A DNA stretch of 64,000 bases from an uncultured Oscillospiraceae bacterium (GTDB lineage Bacteria > Bacillota > Clostridia > Oscillospirales > Oscillospiraceae): assembly GCA_934646005.1 (NCBI GenBank), contig CAKUED010000010.1:1-64000 (forward strand), in the 5' to 3' direction. Made by a program: the position numbers and the translations under genes. The notes below the pieces were generated by a model. It ran no database searches, was not told where the DNA came from, and saw only the letters and a list, made by a program, of their open reading frames with translations. Shown in pieces: positions 9,340 through 15,769 of the stretch; position 1 is the stretch's first letter, and each line of letters opens with the position of its first letter.

Positions 9340-10533
9340 TCATGCGTTGCCCACTTCCAGCAGCTCCTTCGCCTTTCTTGCAACCACGAGCTCCTCGTTC
9401 GTATCCAGCACGATCACGCGGACGGGGGAATCCTCCATGGAGATGTCGCTGCCGGTGACGGCGTGGCGGTTTTTTTCGCCGTCGAGGCGCACACCGAGGA
9501 ACTCCAGACCGCTCAGCGCCAGCGCGCGGATGGTGGGGCTGTGACGCCCGATACCGCCGCCGAAGACGATGGCGTCCAGCCCGCCCATGGCGGCGGTGTA
9601 AGCACCGATATATTTTTTGATGCTGTAGGCGTAGTGCAAAATGGCGTTCAGCGCGTCGTCATTGCCCTCCTCCGCCGCCTGCTCCACATCGCGCAGGTCG
9701 CCGGAGACGCCGCTCATGCCGAGAAAGCCGCTTTTCGTTTGCAGCATGGTCTTGATCTCCGGAAGGCTCATGCCGCATTCCTCGGCAAGATAAAAGATGA
9801 TATACGGGTCAATGTCGCCGCAGCGGTTGTTGTGCATCACGCCGCACTGGAGCGAAATGCCCATGGACGTGTCGATGCTCTGCCCGTTTTTTACGGCGCA
9901 CAGGCTGCCGCTGCCGCCGAGGTGGCAGCTCACGAGCTTGAGATCCGTGCGGTCGAGCGCGTCCGCGACCCACGCAGACATATACTCGTGCGACGCGCCG
10001 TGGAAGCCGTAGCGGTGGATGTCGTATTTGCGCGAAAGCTCGATGGGGATGGAGTACAGGCTCGCCTCGGGCGGCATGGTCTGGTGAAACGCCGTCTCAA
10101 ACGCGCCGATGAGGGGCGTATCGGGCAGCAGGTCGCGGAACTGGCGGATGGCGGCGATATAGGGCGGATTGTGCGCCGGGGCGACGGCATTGAACGCCGC
10201 CATTTTTTGCAGCACGTCTTCCGTAAGGACCTGCACGCCCGACACGCCGCGCGCGTGCACGACCTTGAAGCCGACGCAGGACAGCTCGGAGAGCGTCGCC
10301 AGCGCGCCGCCGAGGAGCTGCGTGAGCATCCGCTCGATCGCTTCGCGGTGCGTGGGGAAGGCGGCGGACTCGGACAGCTCGTCGCCGCTTGCGTGGTCCT
10401 TGGCGTAAAAGCGCCCGACCGCCTGCCCGACGCGCTCCGCGCCGCCGGAGGCGAGCACGCGCTCACCGCGCGAAAAGTCGAAAAGCTGATATTTGAGCGA
10501 GGTGCTGCCGACGTTGCAGATGAGAATTTTCAT
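9340..10533 (-). CDS. ackA: Acetate/propionate-kinase family protein, divergent
   Basis: The start at 10533 gives a 397-residue protein opening MKILICNVGSTSLKYQ, preceded by AAGGAAGG. Acetokinases make ATP from acetyl phosphate. Family features visible are the N-terminal NxGSTSLK motif, YGFHGASH, a glycine-rich HLGGSGSLCAVKNG, DTSMG, NRCGDIDP with the conserved Arg, and GGGIGRHSP. Several classical blocks are altered: HRVVHGG is VHARGVSG, and the GTRSGD and TGGIGENS blocks read NNRCGD and GGGIGRHS. Substrate (acetate, propionate, butyrate or other) is therefore open. There is no pta or ptb neighbour. It has its own promoter overlapping the upstream gene's stop codon. Confidence 0.8.
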   Translation of the reverse strand: MKILICNVGSTSLKYQLFDFSRGERVLASGGAERVGQAVGRFYAKDHASGDELSESAAFPTHREAIERMLTQLLGGALATLSELSCVGFKVVHARGVSGVQVLTEDVLQKMAAFNAVAPAHNPPYIAAIRQFRDLLPDTPLIGAFETAFHQTMPPEASLYSIPIELSRKYDIHRYGFHGASHEYMSAWVADALDRTDLKLVSCHLGGSGSLCAVKNGQSIDTSMGISLQCGVMHNNRCGDIDPYIIFYLAEECGMSLPEIKTMLQTKSGFLGMSGVSGDLRDVEQAAEEGNDDALNAILHYAYSIKKYIGAYTAAMGGLDAIVFGGGIGRHSPTIRALALSGLEFLGVRLDGEKNRHAVTGSDISMEDSPVRVIVLDTNEELVVARKAKELLEVGNA

Positions 10534-10569
10534 ACGGTCGTTCCTTCCTTTGTGTGCATTCCTGCGCTT

Positions 10570-10598
10570 AGTATACCAGATTTTCCGCCATTTCACAA
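10570..10598 (-). promoter_or_regulatory. Promoter of ackA
   Basis: On the minus strand TTGTGA (10593-10598) and TATACT (10570-10575) are separated by 17 bases. The -35 box overlaps the stop codon of the upstream peptidoglycan-binding gene. Confidence 0.7.
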
Positions 10599-11126
10599 CG
10601 GATTTGTGCCGCTTCCGGCGACGAGGCGGTACAGGCGCGTGAGATACGTCCAGTCGAGCTGGCAGATCGTGCCGCTTGCGGGGAGGTCGCTTTTTTCCTG
10701 AAGCCAGCGCACGGCGGCGACGGACGGCGCATCGTGCACGCCCGTGACGGCAAGGCGCGGCATGGCGGGAAAGCTCTGCCGGACGGCAAGCAGCATCGAC
10801 TGGATGGGGAACAGGTGCATATTCTGCTCGCCAGGGGCGATGCTCTGCTCCGGCTGCCAGGCGATGTCGAGCGCCGCGGCGGGGGCGTAGGACGGAAGCG
10901 CGTTGTGATAGGCGTTTACGACATGCAGCCATGTCGTATGGTCGGTGCAGCCGGTCACCGGCAGGCTGTGCAAGCGCTGGAACGCCGCGACGCTGCGGGC
11001 GGTCTGCTCGCCGTAGATGCCGTCGGGCGTGAGGGTGGGGATGCCCGGCTCGGCGCGGGCGAGCAGCGCCAGCATCGTTTGCAGGCTGAGAATGGGCGCG
11101 CCGATGAAGAGCTCTTCCTGATTCAT
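10593..11126 (-). CDS. Peptidoglycan-binding domain protein
   Basis: The start at 11126 overlaps the stop of the upstream SpoIID-like gene (ATGA). The 177-residue product begins MNQEELFIGAP and contains a peptidoglycan-binding_1 repeat near 30-70 (GIPTLTPDGIYGEQTARSVAAFQ) and a second, weaker one near 125-155 (LAVTGVHDAPSVAAVRWLQ). No signal peptide or membrane segment is visible. With its two upstream partners it forms a minus-strand operon, likely dealing with spore or cell-wall murein. It has no recognisable catalytic domain. Confidence 0.8.
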   Translation of the reverse strand: MNQEELFIGAPILSLQTMLALLARAEPGIPTLTPDGIYGEQTARSVAAFQRLHSLPVTGCTDHTTWLHVVNAYHNALPSYAPAAALDIAWQPEQSIAPGEQNMHLFPIQSMLLAVRQSFPAMPRLAVTGVHDAPSVAAVRWLQEKSDLPASGTICQLDWTYLTRLYRLVAGSGTNPL

Positions 11127-12322
11127 ACCGCGCCCTCCCCGTCCTGTGCGCCGGTGTCCAGCGGCTGCCCGGGGAACTGGACAAAGCGCGTGGTGTCGGC
11201 ATAGGATGCGTCCGCGTCCGCGCCGTCGGGAAACAGCGCGCCGCTCGAAAAAATGATCTGCTCGATGGAGGCATACTGGCGGTAGAGCGCGTTCCACGTC
11301 AATATAGTGACGCTGCCGGTCGCCTCCTGCCCGTCATAGCTCTGGAAGGCGGCGACCGCCTGCTGCGTTTCCTCGCCGTACACGCCCGTCTGCTCCACGA
11401 CGGGGAGCTGCGGGATGAACTGCCCGATGACGCGCAGCAGATATTGCAGCACGCGCACGGGATCGCCCCGGTCACCGGGAGAAAGATCGCCGGAGAACTC
11501 AAAATTGGCGACGGTGTAGTTGAGTCCCTCCGATTGCAGCTCCGCCAGTTTCAAAATGGCGACGTAAATGCGCACGATCTGATACCACGTCGCGCGCCCG
11601 ACCACACCGTCCACCGTGAGGGAGAAGATGGACTGAAAGGCGCGGACGGCGTTCAGCATCGCCTCGCCGAAGAGGTTGCTGATGGGAATTTTGGGGATGG
11701 CGGGATAATTCTGCGAGATGCGGTTGAGCGCGACCTGCAAATAGCCGACATACGGACCGATCGAGCCGATGCGCAGCGGCGTGCCGGGATAGGACTCCGA
11801 GCCGGTCTGGACGGGCGCGTTCACGACCAGCTCCACATCGTCGCCGTAGTAATTGCGCAGGATCTCCACGCTGTTCGCGCCCGCCTGTGCCAGCTCCTGC
11901 GAGCCCCACTGGCTGAGCCCGCTGCAAGTGGAGGTCGTGCCGTTACAGAATTTCGCCGCCAGCGGCTCAAAAAAGCCCCGCCGCCGGATGTAAGTGCTGA
12001 ACAGCTCGTCAACGAGCTCGGAGATGTTTTCGTAGATGCTGCGGCCGCTGATGTATTTCTGGTCGTAGGCGGTGGTATTGGTGATGTCAAAATCGTAGCC
12101 CCGGCTGCGGTAATACTCGGTGTAGACGCGGTTGAGCGCGTAGGATACGATGGCGAACGTGTTCGCTCGCAGGGCGGAGACGCCCCAGGTGGGGTAGATT
12201 TCGCTGGATACGACGTTTTTCACATAGTCCGCGAACGGGACGGTGACGTTGGCGGCGGCGCTGTCCGGCGCGCCGAGGTGGACGGTGATCGTTTCGGGGA
12301 TGTACGGCGGAACAAAAACCAT
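11123..12322 (-). CDS. SpoIID/LytB-like domain plus two peptidoglycan-binding repeats
   Basis: The product has 399 residues. Residues about 25-165 resemble the SpoIID domain (ADYVKNVVSSEIYPTWGVSALRANTFAIVSYALNR split over two blocks, then a Cys-containing SGLSQWGSQELA), known in SpoIID as a lytic transglycosylase acting on denuded glycan. Two peptidoglycan-binding_1 repeats follow (about 185-250 and 285-345, the latter with TGVYGEETQQAVAAFQ). Unlike SpoIID there is no N-terminal membrane anchor or signal peptide. It sits 11 bases after the prealbumin-like gene and overlaps the next gene by 4. A spore-wall role is inference from the domains. Confidence 0.8.
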   Translation of the reverse strand: MVFVPPYIPETITVHLGAPDSAAANVTVPFADYVKNVVSSEIYPTWGVSALRANTFAIVSYALNRVYTEYYRSRGYDFDITNTTAYDQKYISGRSIYENISELVDELFSTYIRRRGFFEPLAAKFCNGTTSTCSGLSQWGSQELAQAGANSVEILRNYYGDDVELVVNAPVQTGSESYPGTPLRIGSIGPYVGYLQVALNRISQNYPAIPKIPISNLFGEAMLNAVRAFQSIFSLTVDGVVGRATWYQIVRIYVAILKLAELQSEGLNYTVANFEFSGDLSPGDRGDPVRVLQYLLRVIGQFIPQLPVVEQTGVYGEETQQAVAAFQSYDGQEATGSVTILTWNALYRQYASIEQIIFSSGALFPDGADADASYADTTRFVQFPGQPLDTGAQDGEGAV

Positions 12323-12333
12323 CGCAAGTCCTC

Positions 12334-12726
12334 CTAAAGCGTCTGTGCCGGGGTGTCGATGACCTCGGTGCGGTCGTACAGCTCCGGCAGCAGCGCGGTG
12401 GGGATGAGCTGGACATCCTGAAACGTCTGGATGCCGGTAAAAATTTGCGCGCCGCGCACCAGCACCCGGTCATAGCCGTTCAGATCCGTGAATACGTCAA
12501 GCTGCGCGTAAGGCGCTTTGCCTGCGGAGGAAATATCGGCGGAATCGAGATCGGGCGTTTCGACGGTGAGCGGGTCGGTCATGCCGTCGTAGTTCGTCAG
12601 CCGCAGCCCCAGAAGCTCCCGCACGCCGTCGGCATCCGTGCGGTAAAACACCACTGCCGCGCCGCGCAGCGGAATGCGCGCGTTCGAGGTAAACACCCGC
12701 GCGATGATCGTGCCCTGACTGGACAA
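12334..12726 (-). CDS. Small beta-sandwich (carboxypeptidase-regulatory-like) protein of the SpoIID-like operon
   Basis: A TTG at 12744 is in frame, but the segment it would translate contains the AAAGGAGG ribosome binding site. I therefore take the next TTG at 12726, spaced 7 bases from GGAGG, giving 130 residues. The product (SSQGTIIARVFTSNARIPLRG and onward) looks like a prealbumin-like beta sandwich: alternating hydrophobic strands, a TNYDG turn and no cysteine or signal peptide. It is first in the operon with the SpoIID-like and peptidoglycan-binding genes. No enzymatic motif was recognised. Confidence 0.65.
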   Translation of the reverse strand: MSSQGTIIARVFTSNARIPLRGAAVVFYRTDADGVRELLGLRLTNYDGMTDPLTVETPDLDSADISSAGKAPYAQLDVFTDLNGYDRVLVRGAQIFTGIQTFQDVQLIPTALLPELYDRTEVIDTPAQTL

Positions 12727-12795
12727 AGGAATGCCTCCTTTCAAAGAGTACTCTCCTCATCATATGAAAAGGCGGCAAAATCGGTGCATGGACGC

Positions 12796-12827
12796 AAAAA
12801 AAACGGGTCTTCCGATCGGAAGACCCG
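12796..12827 (-). terminator. Intrinsic terminator of thiT
   Basis: A 10-bp stem CGGGTCTTCC (12804-12813) pairs with 12818-12827 around GATC. On the minus strand it is followed by eight T residues, 16 bases beyond the thiT stop. Confidence 0.92.
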
Positions 12828-12842
12828 CTTGCGAGTTGTTAT

Positions 12843-13388
12843 TTAGCCGACGTTGACAAGGAATTTTTTCATCGGTTTTTGCAGGAGCAGCAGGATGACC
12901 GCGCACAGCGCCAGGTCGATGAGCATATAGCTGCCGTTATACACGAGCGAGTAGAGCCACGGGTTCGTGAAGGTGGTGTTGAACAGCTCCGTGGGGGCGT
13001 AGATACGGTACACGGTGACGCCGCTGATGAAGTGCACGAGGAAGCGCGCCGCGCACGCCACGACTGCGCCGATGTACAGACCGCCCTTCATCTTGCGGAA
13101 GAACGTTGCAACGAAGAGCACGGAGAACGCCAGCAGGTAGTCCAGGATCATGGACGTCGGGCCCCAGGCATACGCGCCGTCAAAGATGAGCTGAAGCAGA
13201 CCGTAGGCAAAGCAGGCAAGGAAGCTCTGCTTCCAGCCCCAGCGGTAGCAGTAGATGAACAGCGGCAGCATACCGATGCACACACTGCCGCCCTGCGGCA
13301 GTTCCAGCAGCTTCAGGTAGCTCAGCGCGGTCGCCAGAGCGACCATGATCGCGCCTTCGCACAGAGCATGGAGGTTGTTGTTTTTCAT
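12843..13388 (-). CDS. thiT: ECF-type thiamine transporter substrate-binding subunit ThiT
   Basis: The start at 13388 (MKNNNLHALCEGAIMVALATAL) is chosen for the AGAGGA just upstream. The 181-residue product has about six membrane segments and the thiamine-site pattern of ThiT, including the aromatic-rich YRWGWKQSF and GAYAWGPTSMILDY. ThiT is the S-component that captures thiamine and pairs with a shared ECF energy-coupling module encoded elsewhere. The upstream leader holds a TPP riboswitch with a terminator, so thiT is shut off when thiamine diphosphate is plentiful. A perfect -35/-10 promoter starts the leader. Confidence 0.95.
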   Translation of the reverse strand: MKNNNLHALCEGAIMVALATALSYLKLLELPQGGSVCIGMLPLFIYCYRWGWKQSFLACFAYGLLQLIFDGAYAWGPTSMILDYLLAFSVLFVATFFRKMKGGLYIGAVVACAARFLVHFISGVTVYRIYAPTELFNTTFTNPWLYSLVYNGSYMLIDLALCAVILLLLQKPMKKFLVNVG

Positions 13389-13449
13389 GGTTTTTCCTCT
13401 TTTCTGAAAAATCAACTCCAACTGCTCAGGGAATATCGTGTGGGAAAAC

Positions 13450-13479
13450 GAAAAGCCGCATTGCAGCCTCGCAATGCGG
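13450..13479 (-). terminator. Riboswitch-controlled terminator before thiT
   Basis: On the minus strand CCGCATTGC (13471-13479) pairs with GCAATGCGG (13456-13464) and is followed by CTTTTCGTTTT. It lies between the TPP aptamer and the thiT ribosome binding site, the usual place for the expression platform. Confidence 0.85.
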
Positions 13480-13493
13480 TCACAGGGAAGTAT

Positions 13494-13586
13494 ACTCGCA
13501 TTCCTACGCCGGCATTACCCGGATCAGGTATCAGGGTTCGGACGAACGTCCATCTCAGCCGATTGTCAAATCAGCACCCCTCGCGG
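13494..13586 (-). promoter_or_regulatory. TPP (thi-box) riboswitch aptamer
   Basis: The minus strand carries all hallmark pieces of the thi-box in order: GGGGTGC at the 5' side, GGCTGAGATGG, a variable P3a hairpin (GGACGTTCGTCC), ACCCTGATACCTGATCCGGG, TAATGCCGGCGTAGGAA, and a closing stem. It binds thiamine diphosphate and directs formation of the terminator at 13450-13479. The adjacent thiT gene confirms the assignment. Confidence 0.96.
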
Positions 13587-13640
13587 AATCACAGAATCGA
13601 TCGTCTGCGGCTTTCGCCGGATCTTTCGCCCCAATGCTGC

Positions 13641-13688
13641 GGTTTGAAACGCTCGAAATACATAGAGTATTCCTTCGCATTTCAAACC
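13641..13688 (-). promoter_or_regulatory. Extra hairpin in the thiT leader, upstream of the TPP aptamer
   Basis: GGTTTGAAA (13641-13649) pairs with TTTCAAACC (13680-13688). Inner pairings are CGAA/TTCG and ATAC/GTAT, which gives a 48-nt imperfect hairpin. It sits between the promoter and the aptamer. A small GNRA-type hairpin, GGCGAAAGCC, lies between it and the aptamer. Its role is not known. Confidence 0.55.
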
Positions 13689-13762
13689 TTGCCTTGAGCC
13701 AAAATCTCTCGCCGAAAGCTCTTGCCGATACGATTCGTGCTTCCTTTGGAATTGTTGGCTTC

Positions 13763-13791
13763 ATTATAGCCACGATACACGCAAAAGTCAA
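13763..13791 (-). promoter_or_regulatory. Promoter of the TPP riboswitch-thiT transcript
   Basis: TTGACT (13786-13791) and TATAAT (13763-13768) on the minus strand are spaced exactly 17 bases. The resulting leader is about 370 nt long. Confidence 0.9.
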
Positions 13792-13868
13792 GGGCAGATT
13801 CGTGCTTTTTCGCCTCTTGAACGCGGCGGGGCGGTATGCTATGATGGAGAAAAAGCGGAGGTGCGGCG

Positions 13869-14612
13869 ATGAAGCGATTTGGGCGGCTGAACGGACTGCA
13901 AAAGGTGATTTTGATCGCCATCTGCGCGATGGCGCTGGTGTTCTGCGTGCTCTATCCCGTGACGCTGGCGCGGGTGGGCTACGCCTTTCGCGGTGCGATC
14001 CTGACCCCGGCGCAGACGGACGCGGGCACGGTATATTCCGGCAGGGTGCACGGCGAGAAGGTCAGCTTTACCGTGGACGCAAGCGGCGCGGCGACGTACC
14101 ACGGCGGCGGGGCAGTATTCGGACCGTACACCGTGCGTGAGGACGCGAGCGCTGTCCCGGCGGAATTTTTGCGGTACGATACGCCATCGACCGGCGTGGA
14201 GCTGCGGCGCGGGGACGAGGCCATTTTCCGCGGCTGCCTGCGCGATAACGGCGAGTATCGGATGCTGTACGATGAAAACGGCAAGCTGGATGATTTGAGC
14301 CTGTTCTTCTCGGACGACGAGCAGACGCCCGCCGCCGAAGAGCCGACGGCGCTGGAGGTGCTGGCGCTGCTCATGGATATGCAGCCGGAGCACAAGGGAC
14401 AGTGGTCAGTGGGCGCGCTGGCGCTTCTGATCTGCGTCATGACGGCGGCATCTATTTTATATGCGGATGAGATGTTCCGCTGGGGCTTATCCTTCCGCGT
14501 GCGCGACCCGGAGGCAGCAGAGCCGTCGGACTGGGAGCTGGCGAGCCGGTATTTTACCTGGATCGCGCTGCCGATGCTCGCGCTGGCGATGTTTATAATG
14601 GGGTTACGATGA
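13869..14612 (+). CDS. Membrane protein of unknown function
   Basis: The product has 247 residues and is not recognised. One membrane segment lies near residues 11-33 and two near 178-198 and 228-246. Between them is a soluble, strand-rich part (SGRVHGEKVSFTVDASGAATY) followed by an acidic linker. This looks like a small extracytoplasmic beta domain held by flanking helices. GGAGG sits 7 bases before the ATG. The thiN start lies 1 base after its stop, so the two are co-transcribed, but a thiamine role is only positional inference. Confidence 0.7.
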   Translation: MKRFGRLNGLQKVILIAICAMALVFCVLYPVTLARVGYAFRGAILTPAQTDAGTVYSGRVHGEKVSFTVDASGAATYHGGGAVFGPYTVREDASAVPAEFLRYDTPSTGVELRRGDEAIFRGCLRDNGEYRMLYDENGKLDDLSLFFSDDEQTPAAEEPTALEVLALLMDMQPEHKGQWSVGALALLICVMTAASILYADEMFRWGLSFRVRDPEAAEPSDWELASRYFTWIALPMLALAMFIMGLR

Positions 14613-14613
14613 G

Positions 14614-15282
14614 ATGAAACGATGCTTTATTTTTGCGGCGGGGACGTTTTACGGGCTGCGCGAAGCGCCCCGCGCGGACGATGTGACCATCGCGGCGGAC
14701 GCGGGACTGCACAACTGCCGCAGCGCCGGGATCGAGCCGGAGCTGGTGATCGGCGATTTTGATTCGATGGCACAGCCGCCGCGCGGCGGCTGCGTGGTCG
14801 CGCCGGTGGAGAAGGACGACACGGACACGATGCTCGCCGTGCGCGAAGGGCTTGTGCGCGGGTGCGGCGAATTTTACATCTACGGCGGCACGGGCGGGGT
14901 GCGGCTGGATCATACGCTGGCGAATTTGCAGACGCTGGCATTTTTGCGCCGCCACGGCGCGCGCGGGTATCTGTACGACCGCGATTTTGTCTACACCGTG
15001 CTGGAAAACGAAACGCTCACGCTCCGGCGGCAGGTCGAGTGGGGTCTGGTATCGCTGTTTGCGATGAGCGGCATGCAGCGGGACGTGACGCTGGAGGGAC
15101 TGCAATACCCGCTGACGCACGCGGACGTTACGGGCGATTTTCCGATCGGCGTGAGCAATCATTTTATCGCGGACACAGCGCGTATCACCTGCGGCAGCGG
15201 GCTTTTGCTCGTGGGCTGGCAGCTTCCACCGCTCACAGAAACGCCCGCAGATCGGTCGCAAGCTGTGCCTCCAGCGCGATGA
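14614..15282 (+). CDS. thiN: Thiamine diphosphokinase
   Basis: The product has 222 residues. It transfers diphosphate from ATP to thiamine, yielding TPP, the ligand of the nearby riboswitch. Diagnostic blocks are AADAGLHNCRSAGIEPELVIGD, DFDSM, EKDDTDTMLAV, and GGTGGVRLDHTLANLQTL in the N-terminal catalytic domain. The C-terminal thiamine-binding sandwich ends with TGDFPIGVSNHF. Together with thiT this completes thiamine salvage: import followed by activation. Its last 50 bases overlap, tail to tail, the convergent gene that ends at 15233. Confidence 0.93.
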   Translation: MKRCFIFAAGTFYGLREAPRADDVTIAADAGLHNCRSAGIEPELVIGDFDSMAQPPRGGCVVAPVEKDDTDTMLAVREGLVRGCGEFYIYGGTGGVRLDHTLANLQTLAFLRRHGARGYLYDRDFVYTVLENETLTLRRQVEWGLVSLFAMSGMQRDVTLEGLQYPLTHADVTGDFPIGVSNHFIADTARITCGSGLLLVGWQLPPLTETPADRSQAVPPAR

Positions 15283-15667
15283 GCTTTTTGGCGATGTCCT
15301 TGGAGCGCTCGTCCGCCGCCTGATACTCGTTGAGATAGCGCCCGAGCGATTTGACACCCATATTGCAGCCGTCGGTCATCAGGTCGGCGATGGTGCAGTC
15401 AGAGTCGTTCACGGCGAGCTTGAGGTTCGTTTTGACCCACGACATCCCGCGCACCATCGGGTTCGCGGGCTTGCCTTCGTCCTCAAAGCGGTCGAGCTGC
15501 GCACGAATTTCCGCGCCGAGGCGCTCGTGCGCCTGCTTGCAGTCGGAGAGCGCATTGCGCAGCGGCGCGTGCGCCACGCGCGGCAGCACGTCGCCGATGG
15601 CAGCCACGCCCATGTGTATCCCGGCGTCGCACTCCCGCAGCAGCCGGACGGTATCCTGTTCGATCAT
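15233..15667 (-). CDS. Small all-helical protein of unknown function
   Basis: The start at 15667 (MIEQDTVRLLRECDAG) is preceded by GGAGGAATGCCCC. The 144-residue product is predicted almost wholly helical with regular heptad-like spacing, consistent with a four-helix bundle of ferritin-like shape. However, I see no ExxH pair to support a di-iron site. It lies downstream of acsB beyond a strong terminator, so it is probably expressed separately. Its 3' end overlaps the convergent thiN by 50 bases. No function is proposed. Confidence 0.65.
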   Translation of the reverse strand: MIEQDTVRLLRECDAGIHMGVAAIGDVLPRVAHAPLRNALSDCKQAHERLGAEIRAQLDRFEDEGKPANPMVRGMSWVKTNLKLAVNDSDCTIADLMTDGCNMGVKSLGRYLNEYQAADERSKDIAKKLIALEAQLATDLRAFL

Positions 15668-15715
15668 GGGGCATTCCTCCAAAAATAAGTTTGAGCTAGT
15701 TTGCCCCGAAAATAA

Positions 15716-15757
15716 GAAAAAAACAGCGTGGTCCGTTCGGACCACGCTGTTTTTATG
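15716..15757 (-). terminator. Terminator of the cooS-cooC-acsB operon
   Basis: A long stem (AAAACAGCGTGGTCC pairing with GGACCACGCTGTTTT around GTTC) has T-runs on both sides. It starts 13 bases beyond the acsB stop and could work in both directions. Confidence 0.93.
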
Positions 15758-15769
15758 ACAGCTCAGATG

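Noticed and set aside
12334..12744. Translation start at TTG 12744
   Set aside because: It would translate through its own AAAGGAGG ribosome binding site; the TTG at 12726 has correct spacing.
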